Shown here: piece after piece, positions 1-8,237 of the stretch | How the letters are laid out: each line of letters begins with the position of its first letter | Numbering within the stretch: position 1 is the first letter of the stretch | Source of the DNA: Flavobacteriales bacterium UBA3442 | GTDB taxonomy: Bacteria > Bacteroidota > Bacteroidia > Flavobacteriales > Schleiferiaceae | Assembly: GCA_002378565.1 (NCBI GenBank) | Contig: DFSH01000073.1 | Span: 12,657-27,576, forward strand | Reading direction: 5' to 3' | Length of the DNA: 14,920 bases | Made by a program: the position numbers and the translations under genes | The notes under the pieces: model-generated | Database searches by the model: none | The model's input: the letters and a program-made list of their open reading frames with translations, nothing else | What the model was told of the DNA's origin: nothing

Positions 1-138
1 CATGCTGCCTGCGCCAATGGTTCCCAACCCTCCAGCCTCACTGACTGCGGCCGCCAATTTCCAACCTGAGCACCAAAGCATCCCAGCTTGAATGATGGGG
101 TAGTCAATGCCGCAAAGGGATGTGATGGCCGTTTTCAT
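1..138 (-). CDS. Nitronate monooxygenase / NPD-family flavoprotein, N-terminal fragment
   Basis: The first 46 codons of a minus-strand gene leave the window at its left edge. The start is the ATG at 138-136, three bases after the stop codon of the S8 peptidase gene, so the two are probably co-transcribed. The visible protein begins MKTAITSLCGIDYPIIQAGM and continues through a GWKLAAAVSEAGGLGTIGAGSM stretch in two parts. The 'YPIIQ-G-M' strand followed by 'AAVSEAGGLG-IGAG' is the characteristic start of the FMN-binding TIM barrel of 2-nitropropane dioxygenase/nitronate monooxygenases and the related enoyl-ACP reductase FabK. Such enzymes oxidise alkyl nitronates or reduce quinones/enoyl-ACP with FMN. 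The catalytic region is outside the window, so the subtype (NMO, FabK or quinone reductase) cannot be decided. Family assignment is reasonably firm despite the short length. Confidence 0.75.
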   Translation of the reverse strand, partial: MKTAITSLCGIDYPIIQAGMLWCSGWKLAAAVSEAGGLGTIGAGSM

Positions 139-141
139 GAC

Positions 142-1710
142 TCAATGGAATGGGTTGGCTGGCAAAGGAAGTATGTCTACTTGACCCGTGATGGCATTGC
201 TTAGTCGAAGCACCGACTGAGCTGGCATGTTTTCCAACAACAGTTTAGCTTGACCTTGTGGTAAATGGTACCTAGCCAGGTTCCTTCCGTCAATCGACAA
301 GCGTTCAACAACAATGTCCGCGTCCACATGCGTTCGCTGCAACCACAGGCCAGCTAAACCTTCACTGAACCACCATGAAGGCAAAGACGTTGATTCATCC
401 AAGCCCAATATATTGAGAAGCACCAAATGGAAATTGGGAATCCCCCAGCCCATCAAGGTATCCGGCTGGCTTGCGTGTGAACTGACATTTTTTACAGATT
501 GCATGATAGATTGGATATCATAGCTGCTTTGATTGGCAATAACCGCTTGCAAAACCGTTGCCATGGCACCACAGAGAATGGGTGACGAAAAACTGGTACC
601 GTTGCTTGTGGTCACCTGCCCTGCACTGTTAATTACGGCGGACCCAGCTCCCATGGTGGCTAAATCTGGCTTGATTCTACCATCCGACGTGGGTCCTTGA
701 CTGCTGAATCCTGCCCGCAATCCATTGCCATCAACAGCGCCAGCGGTTAAAATCGAATCAGCATCTGCTGGGGCGGTGATATGTCTCCATGCACCACCGC
801 CTTCATTGCCAGCAGCCACGACCACAATGATGCCTTTTCTGGCCGCCATATTTGCAGCAATGGAGATGGGTGTTGTGCGTCCATCCATGTCTGCATAGCT
901 GTGATTGTTCGTGCTGTCATCAAAGGTGCTATACCCTAAGGATGTATTGATCAAGTCTGCTCCCAATGAATCTGCCCATTCAGCTGCACGGATCCAATTG
1001 TCTTCTTCTGCAAGGGTTTCACTAGCGACATCCTCCGTGCGAAACAAGGAGTAGGATGCCTTGGGCGCTGTACCTACCAAGGTGGCATCCAAATCTGCGC
1101 ACATGGTGCTAAGCACAGCTGTTCCATGACCTGATCCGTGGAAGACGTTGCTGTCTCCATCCACGAAATCATGCACATAGAGCAGTCGACTTTGACTCCA
1201 CATGCTGGTAAATGCAGCATGCATTTCAACCCCAGTGAATCCAGCATCCATCACCGCAATGTGAATCCCTTGGCCTTCATAACCCGCATTGTGCATGTAC
1301 TGCATGTCAATTTGCTGTGTCTGGGTGGTCGCAAGACCATAATTGTAGCTCATGGTGCCATCCATCAATTGCAAGTGAGCAACAGGCTTCATGTCAATCA
1401 CCCTATCCATGGCTGCAATGCGCTGCATTTGTTCTTTTGTGCCAATCACGGAAACTGCCCGCAACCAGCGTGAGCTGCAGCGAATTTTAACACCCGTCGA
1501 CGCAATGCGCTTCACATCCATTGGGTTTAAAGGGAAATCCGTTGCTGACAGGGCAATGCCCTGATTCACACGTCGCTGCATGGCGGCATCTGACAAAGCA
1601 GGTGCTCCCAGATGGGTTTGATCCTCCTGAATAAAAACCCACATCTGTTGGTTTTGTGCTGACAAAAGGCTTGACAAGGTCAAGATCAAGGTTGCGATGG
1701 CAGTTTTCAT
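142..1710 (-). CDS. Secreted subtilisin-like S8 serine peptidase
   Basis: A 522-residue exported subtilase. Residues 1-18 look like a signal peptide (hydrophobic run ending ...SLLSAQ). Residues about 20-115 resemble an inhibitor-type propeptide. The catalytic triad is visible: Asp155 in AVMDAGF, His195 in GHGTAV and Ser373 in NGTSFSSP, with oxyanion-hole Asn302 in AAGNEGGG. So the peptidase should be active. The approximately 80 residues after the catalytic domain (about 440-522) carry a beta-rich segment with 'IDGR', 'LENMP' and 'NAITGQ' that vaguely recalls a type-A T9SS sorting domain, though the usual motifs are weak. It is therefore uncertain whether the enzyme is carried by type IX secretion or stays periplasmic. 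It lies 36 bases after mnmA with no visible terminator, and the next gene starts 3 bases later. Natural substrate unknown; probably degradation of extracellular or periplasmic protein. Confidence 0.9.
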   Translation of the reverse strand: MKTAIATLILTLSSLLSAQNQQMWVFIQEDQTHLGAPALSDAAMQRRVNQGIALSATDFPLNPMDVKRIASTGVKIRCSSRWLRAVSVIGTKEQMQRIAAMDRVIDMKPVAHLQLMDGTMSYNYGLATTQTQQIDMQYMHNAGYEGQGIHIAVMDAGFTGVEMHAAFTSMWSQSRLLYVHDFVDGDSNVFHGSGHGTAVLSTMCADLDATLVGTAPKASYSLFRTEDVASETLAEEDNWIRAAEWADSLGADLINTSLGYSTFDDSTNNHSYADMDGRTTPISIAANMAARKGIIVVVAAGNEGGGAWRHITAPADADSILTAGAVDGNGLRAGFSSQGPTSDGRIKPDLATMGAGSAVINSAGQVTTSNGTSFSSPILCGAMATVLQAVIANQSSYDIQSIMQSVKNVSSHASQPDTLMGWGIPNFHLVLLNILGLDESTSLPSWWFSEGLAGLWLQRTHVDADIVVERLSIDGRNLARYHLPQGQAKLLLENMPAQSVLRLSNAITGQVDILPLPANPFH

Positions 1711-1746
1711 GGGTTGCAGATTGCTGGTTAATGTTCGTTGAGTGGG

Positions 1747-2892
1747 CTAACCGTGGATAACCCCAGAGCCAATCAACGTGTTCTTGTCGTACCATGCAGC
1801 AAATTGGCCTGCTGCAACGGCTTTTTGTGGCTCATTAAAGGTGATTTGCATGCCTTGCTTGTCAATCAGCATGGTCGCCTTGAAGAGGGGCTGTCGGTAC
1901 CTGAATCGGAGCAGGATACTTCGCTCCTCACCTAAGGCTAGGGCTTTGTCTGGTTCAACCCAGTGTATGTCCTTGCCGTCGATGCGCAAACCTTTGCGCA
2001 ACAAACCCGGGTGCGACTCCCCTTGCCCCACATAGATGACATTGCGTGTCGTGTCCGTTGCAATCACAAAAAGCGGCTCCGCTTTCCCTCCAACCAACAG
2101 GCCCTTTCGCTGACCAATGGTAAAGAAATGGGCACCTTGGTGCTGCCCCACCACCTTGCCGTCCTCAGGTGACAATGACCACTTTTGACCAATAGCGGTT
2201 AGGTTGAAGCCTTGCCAATCAGGTGCAATTTCAACAATGTCCCCTTGCTTGACTTCAAGTTGTTGCTGAAGAAAGTCTGGCAACCTCACCTTGCCAATGA
2301 AGCAGAGGCCCTGTGAGTCCTTCTTGTCCGCTGTCACTAAATCCAATGACTTCGCCAAGGCCCTGACCTCAGATTTTTGCATGTCACCAATGGGGAAAAG
2401 GGCATGCTTGAGTTGATCCTGATTGAGCTGACACAAGAAATAGCTTTGATCTTTGTTGAGATCAGCACCTGCATTCAGGTGATACACACCGTCATCAGAT
2501 AGGGTTTTTTGTACATAATGCCCCGTTGCCACATGGGATGCTCCCAGTTTCAATGCCTCTTGAAGGAAGAGGTCGAATTTTACTTCCCGATTGCACAGCA
2601 CATCTGGGTTGGGGGTCCGGCCTGACTGGTATTCTGCAAACATGTAATCCACAATGCGTGTTTTGTAGTCAGCACTCATGTCCACCACCTGAAAGGGGAT
2701 ATTCAACTTTTCAGCCACCAACAATGCATCATTGGAATCTTCAATCCATGGACAATCCTCATCAAGAATCACCGAATCATCCACCCAATTGCGCATGAAC
2801 AGGCCTATCACATCATGACCTTGCTCAACAAGCAGGTGAGCCGCAACCGATGAATCTACGCCCCCTGAGAGACCCACAACCACTCTAGCCAT
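1747..2892 (-). CDS. mnmA: tRNA-specific 2-thiouridylase MnmA
   Basis: A 381-residue cytoplasmic enzyme that thiolates the wobble uridine (s2U34) of tRNA-Lys, -Glu and -Gln, using ATP to adenylate U34 and a persulfide sulfur. The PP-loop is at residues 9-14 (SGGVDS). The catalytic cysteine pair is Cys100 in [12 protein letters not shown] and Cys197 in SQGLCFIGK. The tRNA-binding middle region and the C-terminal beta-barrel domain (about 290-381, with FRYRQP and [10 protein letters not shown]) are present, so the gene is full length. The start ATG overlaps the end of the upstream MORN-protein gene by 8 bases, suggesting translational coupling. The C-terminal thiolase-type domains follow the family order. 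Very firm identification from the sequence. Confidence 0.97.
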   Translation of the reverse strand: MARVVVGLSGGVDSSVAAHLLVEQGHDVIGLFMRNWVDDSVILDEDCPWIEDSNDALLVAEKLNIPFQVVDMSADYKTRIVDYMFAEYQSGRTPNPDVLCNREVKFDLFLQEALKLGASHVATGHYVQKTLSDDGVYHLNAGADLNKDQSYFLCQLNQDQLKHALFPIGDMQKSEVRALAKSLDLVTADKKDSQGLCFIGKVRLPDFLQQQLEVKQGDIVEIAPDWQGFNLTAIGQKWSLSPEDGKVVGQHQGAHFFTIGQRKGLLVGGKAEPLFVIATDTTRNVIYVGQGESHPGLLRKGLRIDGKDIHWVEPDKALALGEERSILLRFRYRQPLFKATMLIDKQGMQITFNEPQKAVAAGQFAAWYDKNTLIGSGVIHG

Positions 2893-3583
2893 TGCTGTAT
2901 AGTTTGGTGGACTTCAATCTGCCTGATCGGTATTGCTCGGACTTCACTGCCTTGCCCTGTTCAAAGAACAGCCACTTACCGACCCTGCGGCCATCCAAGT
3001 ATTGACCAGAAATTGCCAATCTTTCATCGGCATCAAATTGTTTCCATGAACCATTCAACATGCCCTTTGCATGGTTTGTTGCGCGAACCTTGTTGCCAAT
3101 TTCATCTTGTCGAAGCCAAGTCCCTTGCTTCTCGCCATCAATCATTTGACCTGACTCAAGCAAAGCGCCATTGGGGAAAAACACTTGCTGTAAACCGGTG
3201 CGCTGCCCTGCCAGATAGTGCTCCTTGGCCATCACATGACCACGACCATCATGCATGACCCAGAGGCCATCCTTGATATTTGGACCACTGTACTGACCTT
3301 CCGCAATCAATTGGCCGCGTTCATTGAACATTTTCACCTCAATAGGGCCCACGCCTTCAGGATAAGACATCACTGAACGAGGGTAGCCGTTGCGGTGGAA
3401 ATGCATGAATTCTCCCAACGGTTTACCCATGACAAATTGCCCACGGTAACGCACGGCCTTGCTGTCCTCATAGGTCACAACCCATGGGCCATCTTTTTTG
3501 CCATCAACCACGGTGTTCTGCCCCTGCAATGGAAGCATGATCAAGGAGAGAAACACAAACACAATGGATTTAAGTAGAGGCAT
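2885..3583 (-). CDS. Exported MORN-repeat protein (YwqK-like repeat family)
   Basis: A 232-residue protein with an N-terminal signal peptide (hydrophobic residues 5-18, likely cleavage near LQGQ, 19-22). The rest is a chain of MORN-variant repeats with glycine at a strict 24-residue period: Gly106 (KDGLW), Gly130 (QRTGLQ), Gly154 (KQGTW), Gly178 (LNGSW) and Gly202 (RVGKW). Earlier, less regular copies are at Gly32 (KDGPW) and Gly57 (PLGEF). Each unit has the 'G-x-x-x-G-x-W ... G' pattern and predicts a beta-hairpin ladder. No catalytic residues are recognisable. Databases often label such proteins 'toxin-antitoxin system YwqK family antitoxin', but nothing here supports that role. It starts one base after the dnaE stop codon and overlaps mnmA by 8 bases, so it is within a dnaE-mnmA transcript. 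Probable role is envelope or periplasmic binding; exact function unknown. Confidence 0.85.
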   Translation of the reverse strand: MPLLKSIVFVFLSLIMLPLQGQNTVVDGKKDGPWVVTYEDSKAVRYRGQFVMGKPLGEFMHFHRNGYPRSVMSYPEGVGPIEVKMFNERGQLIAEGQYSGPNIKDGLWVMHDGRGHVMAKEHYLAGQRTGLQQVFFPNGALLESGQMIDGEKQGTWLRQDEIGNKVRATNHAKGMLNGSWKQFDADERLAISGQYLDGRRVGKWLFFEQGKAVKSEQYRSGRLKSTKLYSNG

Positions 3584-3584
3584 G

Positions 3585-6500
3585 TTATTGGGTTTTAACT
3601 GCGGTATGGAAGTGATGCAAGGTATCGAGTTCCTTCAACAACTCCTTGGTTATGTCCACCCGGTACGCCGTGCACCGAAGGTCTGAATGGGTGTGGCTTT
3701 GTGGATCAAAGATCACAAAATTGACCAATTTCTTACCTTCATGCTGCTGGAATATATTAGCCAATGCGGTCCATGATTCAGGCTGAAGGTCTTGAATTTC
3801 AACCATGATGGTTAAGCTTACTGCCCGCTTACCCATCACCTCAGACAACAGCTCAATGCCATTGACTTCTGAACGCAATCGGGCGTTGTCATCCTTTGCC
3901 CATCCAGGTTTCTGTACCCGGCCACGAACCATCACCATCAAATCCTCCATGATGTAGGCTTTGAAGGTGATAAAGTCTTTGCCAAAAAACACGAACTCAT
4001 GGCTCCCTTCCGCATCTTCCAAGGTGAAAGAGCCCATTTCCTTGCCGTTTTTGGTCAATCGGATGTTTGGTTTGGTTACGATGCCCGCAACCGTGAAGTC
4101 TCGGTGACCCCCTGAACCCACAAATGCCGTCAAATCTTCTAAATCAGACAAGCGATGCTTGCGGAATGTTTTGATTTCATAGGCGTAATTATCCAAGGGA
4201 TGCGCACTCAGAAAAATGCCATTGACATTCTTTTCCCGCTTGAGCATTTCCAACTGATTCCAAGCTTCAACCACTGGCATGGCAGGCTCTGGCATATCTG
4301 CACCACCATTCGCATCGCCAAACAAACTGACCTGAGCTGAATTCTCAGCCTCTTGGTGAGCCTGACCATAGCGACGGATTTTCTCTATAAAAGGCTTACC
4401 CCCAAGCGATGTGTCAAAAAACGCAGCCCGATTGGCCTGCTCAAAACCATCAAAGGCCCCGCCTAAAGCCAGCGCTTCCCACGTGCCTTTGTTAACCATC
4501 CGCATGTCCACACGCCTAGCTAGGTCAAAGACCGATTTAAAAGGCCCATCCTTGACTCGCTGTTCCACCAAATGGTCGACTGCTCCAGCACCAACACCGC
4601 GCATGCCAAGCATGCCAAAACGGATAGCACCTTGATCATTGACCGTGAACTCGCCGACGGATTCATTGACATCTGGACCCTTCACGTCCAAGCGCATTCG
4701 CTTGCATTCTTCCATGAAAAAAGCCACTTGCTTGATATCCTTCATGTTGTTGGACAATACGGCAGACATGTATTCTGCAGGGAAATTGGCCTTGAGGTAG
4801 GCTGTCTGGTAGGCAATCCAAGCATAGCAAGTGGAGTGAGACTTGTTGAAGGCATAGGACGCAAAAGCCTCCCAATCTTTCCATATTTTCTCCAATATCA
4901 CGACATCATGACCGCGTTCTGTACCGCCTCCTATGAACATAGGCTTCATCTCATCCAAGACAGACTTGATCTTCTTGCCCATGGCCTTGCGCAGTTTATC
5001 GGCTTGGCCCTTAGTGAATCCTGCCAACTTTTGAGAAAGCAGCATGACCTGCTCTTGGTAAACGGTGATGCCATAAGTCTCCTCCAGGTACTCCTTCATG
5101 TCTGCCAGGTCATATTGGATCTCCTCTGTGCCTAGCTTCCTTCGAATGAAGCTAGGGATGTACTCAATGGGTCCTGGTCGATACAAGGCATTCATGGCAA
5201 TCAAATCACCAAAGACTGATGGCTTCAAATCCTTGAGATGCTTTTGCATGCCCAGTGATTCATACTGAAAAATGCCCACTGTCTCGCCTCGTTGAAATAA
5301 GGTATAGGTGGCTTCATCGTCCAATGGCACCGTATCCATATCCAAGGTCTTGCCATGGCGTTCTTTCACCAATAACACTGAATCCTTGATGATGGTCAAA
5401 GTTTTTAACCCCAAGAAATCCATCTTGAGCAAGCCAGCATCCTCCACCACTGCATTGTCAAACTGCGTACACCACATGTCTGAATCCTTTGCCCGTGCAA
5501 CAGGGATCAAGTCCCTGATGTCCGACGGCGTGATAATGACACCGCAGGCATGGATGCCCGTGTTACGCATCGAACCTTCCAGTTCTTTTGCCAGATTCAA
5601 TGTCTCTGCAGCCAAATCATTGCCACCGGCTAGGGTCCGCAAGCCCTTGGCTTTTTCATAATCCTCGCCATGGTAGGTGGATTTGATGAATGCCTCATCC
5701 CCAGTGAGCAAGAGCTTCAGGGATTTAGTGTCTGGCGTTCCCTTGGTCAAACGATCTGCCTCATCAAAGGGCAAGTCCAACGCCCGCGCAGCATCTTTGA
5801 TGGCAGATTTTGCTGCCATGCTACCATAGGTAATGATTTGCGCCACCTGGCTTGAGCCATATTTGTCAATCACATACTGAATGACCTTGTCGCGCCCTTT
5901 GTCATCAAAATCAATATCGATATCAGGCAGGCTGATTCGGTCGGGGTTCAAAAACCGCTCAAATAGCAATTGGTAAGCAATGGGATCCACATTGGTGATG
6001 CCCGTGCAGTAAGCAACAGCAGAACCCGCAGCAGATCCACGACCCGGCCCCACACTGACGCCCATGTCTCTGGCAACATTGCAGAAGTCTTGAACGATCA
6101 AAAAATACCCTGGATACCCAGTTTTAGCAATGGTTTCAAGCTCAAACTCTATTCGCTCCTTGATCTCATCCGTGATGACGCTGTAGCGCTTTTCCGCACC
6201 CAGGTAGGTCAAATGCTTGAGGTAGGCATTCTCTCCTCGCTTGCCTGAATCTGCCTTGTCCTCTGCCACCAAGAAATCCTCAGGAATATCAAAAGCTGGC
6301 AACAACACCTCCCTTGCAAGGGTGAATGGCTCAACCTTAGCCAATACATAAGACAGGTTATTCAGGGCTTCTGGTAGGTCAGCAAATGCTTGATGCATTT
6401 CAGCTTGTGACTTGAGGTAAAACTGATCATTGGCAAAGCCATAACGGAACCCTCGACCCTTACCAATGGGTGTTGAACGCTTTACATTGTCTTTCACACA

Positions 6501-7937
6501 TAGCAAAATGTCATGCGCTTCTGACTGTGACTGATTGACATAAAATGCATTATTTGCAGCAACCATTTTGACTTGGTGCTTGGCACAGAACCTCAACAGA
6601 ACCTCATTGACCACATCTTCATCAGGCAGGCCATGGCGATTAATTTCTGCATAAAAGTCCTCCCCAAATTGCTCCTTCCACCAAATGAAAGCCTCTTCAG
6701 CCTGGGACTCACCAACCTCCAATATCAACTTAGGCACCTCACCATGCAAACCACCCGTTGTTACCATGACATGCTCCTTGTGTTCCAGCAAGGCTTCACG
6801 ATCGATGCGAGGCAGGTAATAAAACCCCTCTACGTAGGCCAACGAACTGAGCTTGGCTAAATGATGAAATCCTGCCTTGTTCTTTGCCAACAGAGGGATT
6901 TGGAAACCATCATCTTTGGTGCTTTTGTCCCGCAAATCCCTGCACAGAAAAGCTTCCATGCCAACAATGCCAACCATGGGCCTCTGCCCATCTGGCAATT
7001 GCTTGTTGTGCTTTGCAATACCCTCTACAAACTGAAATGCACCCATCATGTTGCCAAGGTCTGTGATGGCAAGGGCTGGCTGCCCATCAGAAGCAGCCTG
7101 AGCAATCATTTCAGGTATTTTTGATGTGGCTTGCAGCACAGAAAACTGGCTGTGTGCATGAACGTGGAAAAAAGGGCTGTTCTCTACATGCGATAATTTC
7201 TCATCGGTTTTGCTGGTTGCTGGCTGCTCAACTTGCTCAACCAAGTCTGCACTGGCTGCTTTGAGGTTGATGTGCCTTAATCCCACTTTTTCAATGGGGT
7301 CAGGATGCGCTAACACGTATGCATTGAGTTGATCAATGGCTAGACCCAGATCTGCTGCTGTCCACAATCGACGGCGAACCAATTCAAAAAAGGACCTTGC
7401 CGTGGCCTCTACATCTGCCGTTGCATTGTGTGCATCCGCAAAGTCCTCCCCAAAGAGGTGGTGGTGGAGTTCACCCAATTTGGGGGTTTTGAAACGCCCA
7501 CCACGACCTCCGGGTAGCTGGGTGACATCGGCAGTCACCTGGGTGCAGGTGTCCATGACCTTCATCGACAGCATCGGGGAATTGACCTTTGCTCTGTGGT
7601 ACTCAGCCCCCATCACATTGAGGTCAAATCTCAGGTTATGACCCACCAGCACATTGCACTGTGCCATTGCCTTTTCAAATGCAGACCAAACTTGAGCAGC
7701 TGGCAGTCCGTCTTTTGCTGCCAAGGCTGTAGAAATACCATGAATTTTTTCTGAATTGAAAGGGATATTGTACCCCTCTGGCTTGATCAGAAAAGCCTCT
7801 GACTCAAGCAATTCACCATCTGGCCCATGCAGCTGCCAAGCCAATTGAACCACCCGGGGCCAATTGTCTACATCCTCAATCGGAGCCTTCCAATTGCGAG
7901 GAAGTCCAGTGGTTTCAGTGTCAAATATCAGATACAT
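3585..7937 (-). CDS. dnaE: DNA polymerase III alpha subunit with fused N-terminal DEDDh proofreading exonuclease
   Basis: The 1450-residue replicative polymerase is about 290 residues longer than E. coli DnaE because of an N-terminal epsilon-like domain (about 1-190). Its DEDDh residues are all present: Asp6 and Glu8 in FDTETTG, Asp105 in HNLRFDLN, His170 and Asp175 in AHNATADVEAT. A linker (about 191-255) leads to a PHP domain (about 256-490) that lacks most metal ligands. The palm carries Asp674 and Asp676 in PDIDIDFDD and Asp840 in LKMDFLGL, with the GPGRGSAAGS motif at 631-640. Helix-hairpin-helix repeats follow near 1105-1145, a beta-clamp motif QVSLF at 1202-1206, an OB-fold near 1282-1365 and a short C-terminal domain. 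The start at 7937 is fixed because the first exonuclease Asp is residue 6. Expression may use a promoter and DnaA box in the 75-bp gap upstream. It probably proofreads without a separate DnaQ. Confidence 0.97.
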   Translation of the reverse strand: MYLIFDTETTGLPRNWKAPIEDVDNWPRVVQLAWQLHGPDGELLESEAFLIKPEGYNIPFNSEKIHGISTALAAKDGLPAAQVWSAFEKAMAQCNVLVGHNLRFDLNVMGAEYHRAKVNSPMLSMKVMDTCTQVTADVTQLPGGRGGRFKTPKLGELHHHLFGEDFADAHNATADVEATARSFFELVRRRLWTAADLGLAIDQLNAYVLAHPDPIEKVGLRHINLKAASADLVEQVEQPATSKTDEKLSHVENSPFFHVHAHSQFSVLQATSKIPEMIAQAASDGQPALAITDLGNMMGAFQFVEGIAKHNKQLPDGQRPMVGIVGMEAFLCRDLRDKSTKDDGFQIPLLAKNKAGFHHLAKLSSLAYVEGFYYLPRIDREALLEHKEHVMVTTGGLHGEVPKLILEVGESQAEEAFIWWKEQFGEDFYAEINRHGLPDEDVVNEVLLRFCAKHQVKMVAANNAFYVNQSQSEAHDILLCVKDNVKRSTPIGKGRGFRYGFANDQFYLKSQAEMHQAFADLPEALNNLSYVLAKVEPFTLAREVLLPAFDIPEDFLVAEDKADSGKRGENAYLKHLTYLGAEKRYSVITDEIKERIEFELETIAKTGYPGYFLIVQDFCNVARDMGVSVGPGRGSAAGSAVAYCTGITNVDPIAYQLLFERFLNPDRISLPDIDIDFDDKGRDKVIQYVIDKYGSSQVAQIITYGSMAAKSAIKDAARALDLPFDEADRLTKGTPDTKSLKLLLTGDEAFIKSTYHGEDYEKAKGLRTLAGGNDLAAETLNLAKELEGSMRNTGIHACGVIITPSDIRDLIPVARAKDSDMWCTQFDNAVVEDAGLLKMDFLGLKTLTIIKDSVLLVKERHGKTLDMDTVPLDDEATYTLFQRGETVGIFQYESLGMQKHLKDLKPSVFGDLIAMNALYRPGPIEYIPSFIRRKLGTEEIQYDLADMKEYLEETYGITVYQEQVMLLSQKLAGFTKGQADKLRKAMGKKIKSVLDEMKPMFIGGGTERGHDVVILEKIWKDWEAFASYAFNKSHSTCYAWIAYQTAYLKANFPAEYMSAVLSNNMKDIKQVAFFMEECKRMRLDVKGPDVNESVGEFTVNDQGAIRFGMLGMRGVGAGAVDHLVEQRVKDGPFKSVFDLARRVDMRMVNKGTWEALALGGAFDGFEQANRAAFFDTSLGGKPFIEKIRRYGQAHQEAENSAQVSLFGDANGGADMPEPAMPVVEAWNQLEMLKREKNVNGIFLSAHPLDNYAYEIKTFRKHRLSDLEDLTAFVGSGGHRDFTVAGIVTKPNIRLTKNGKEMGSFTLEDAEGSHEFVFFGKDFITFKAYIMEDLMVMVRGRVQKPGWAKDDNARLRSEVNGIELLSEVMGKRAVSLTIMVEIQDLQPESWTALANIFQQHEGKKLVNFVIFDPQSHTHSDLRCTAYRVDITKELLKELDTLHHFHTAVKTQ

Positions 7938-7946
7938 TGCGAGCGT

Positions 7947-7976
7947 TTAAGGTACAATGACCCATGACCTCGTCAA
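7947..7976 (-). promoter_or_regulatory. Candidate Bacteroidota-type promoter for dnaE
   Basis: On the minus strand TTG (7976-7974) is followed by exactly 19 bases and then TACCTTAA (7954-7947). This fits the Bacteroidota pattern TTG-N19-TAnnTTTG except for the last two bases of the -7 box. The box ends nine bases before the dnaE ATG, so the transcript leader would be only a few bases or absent. The spacer contains two direct copies of ATGACC on the plus strand (7957-7962 and 7964-7969). The alternative is readthrough from the small membrane-protein gene 75 bases upstream. Confidence 0.35.
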
Positions 7977-7981
7977 TGGAT

Positions 7982-7990
7982 TGTGCATAA
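7982..7990 (-). promoter_or_regulatory. DnaA box upstream of dnaE
   Basis: The minus strand reads TTATGCACA, a perfect match to the 9-base DnaA consensus TTATNCACA. It sits 45 bases upstream of the dnaE start and six bases upstream of the candidate -33 element. About one match to eight fixed bases every 33 kb is expected by chance counting both strands, so a match inside a 75-bp gap before a replication gene is unlikely but not impossible to be accidental. Function is inferred. Confidence 0.4.
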
Positions 7991-8012
7991 CCTAAAAATA
8001 ATTCAGAAAAGG

Positions 8013-8228
8013 CTACTTAGACGCCTCTATATCAGGGTTCTTGCACTTGTCATCAGCTGATGCGCCGCAGTACGAACACGCTTCACCTTCGGTGCTTAAA
8101 AAGGGGGAATTGCTGGCGCATGTGCCATTGAAGGTTCCGTCTTTCTTGGCCCAAATCTTCACTGCCATACCCAGCACTCCTAGGCCTAATAAACAGACAG
8201 CAAGAAGGATAACTTTCAGCATCAACAT
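8013..8228 (-). CDS. Small single-pass membrane or secreted protein with four conserved-looking cysteines
   Basis: A 71-residue protein with an N-terminal hydrophobic segment (about 3-23) followed by a basic WAKKDG turn. Then comes a short polar domain with Cys37, Cys51, Cys54 and Cys62, of which Cys51 and Cys54 form a CxxC pair (CSYC). Another cysteine (Cys12) is inside the membrane segment. I recognise the 'KIWAKKDG...GTCAS-SPFL..EG.AC.YCG' pattern from small Bacteroidota proteins annotated only as 'membrane or secreted protein'. The cysteines could bind a metal or form disulfides, but no function is known to me. An alternative start at Met3 exists. It begins nine bases after the rimO stop codon, so it belongs to the ftsY-rimO transcript. 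The gap that follows holds the dnaE control sites. Confidence 0.75.
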   Translation of the reverse strand: MLMLKVILLAVCLLGLGVLGMAVKIWAKKDGTFNGTCASNSPFLSTEGEACSYCGASADDKCKNPDIEASK

Positions 8229-8237
8229 GGTGCAAAT

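Noticed and set aside
118..138. Similar starts of the S8 peptidase and nitronate monooxygenase-like genes (both MKTAI, 18 of 21 bases alike)
   Set aside because: The match is too short to be evidence of duplication, and the proteins are unrelated after a few residues.
1752..1760. A DnaA-box-like sequence (TTATCCACG on the minus strand)
   Set aside because: It has one mismatch to the consensus and lies inside the mnmA coding sequence at its 3' end, where the bases are explained by codons.
2885..3583. Label of the MORN protein as an antitoxin of a toxin-antitoxin pair
   Set aside because: There is no toxin gene beside it, it is exported, and its neighbours are mnmA and dnaE. The common database label rests on repeat similarity only.
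4572..5135. A 187-residue plus-strand open frame inside dnaE
   Set aside because: It is antisense to well-conserved palm and fingers sequence of DnaE and shows no recognisable family features. Its length follows from codon bias of the real gene on the opposite strand.
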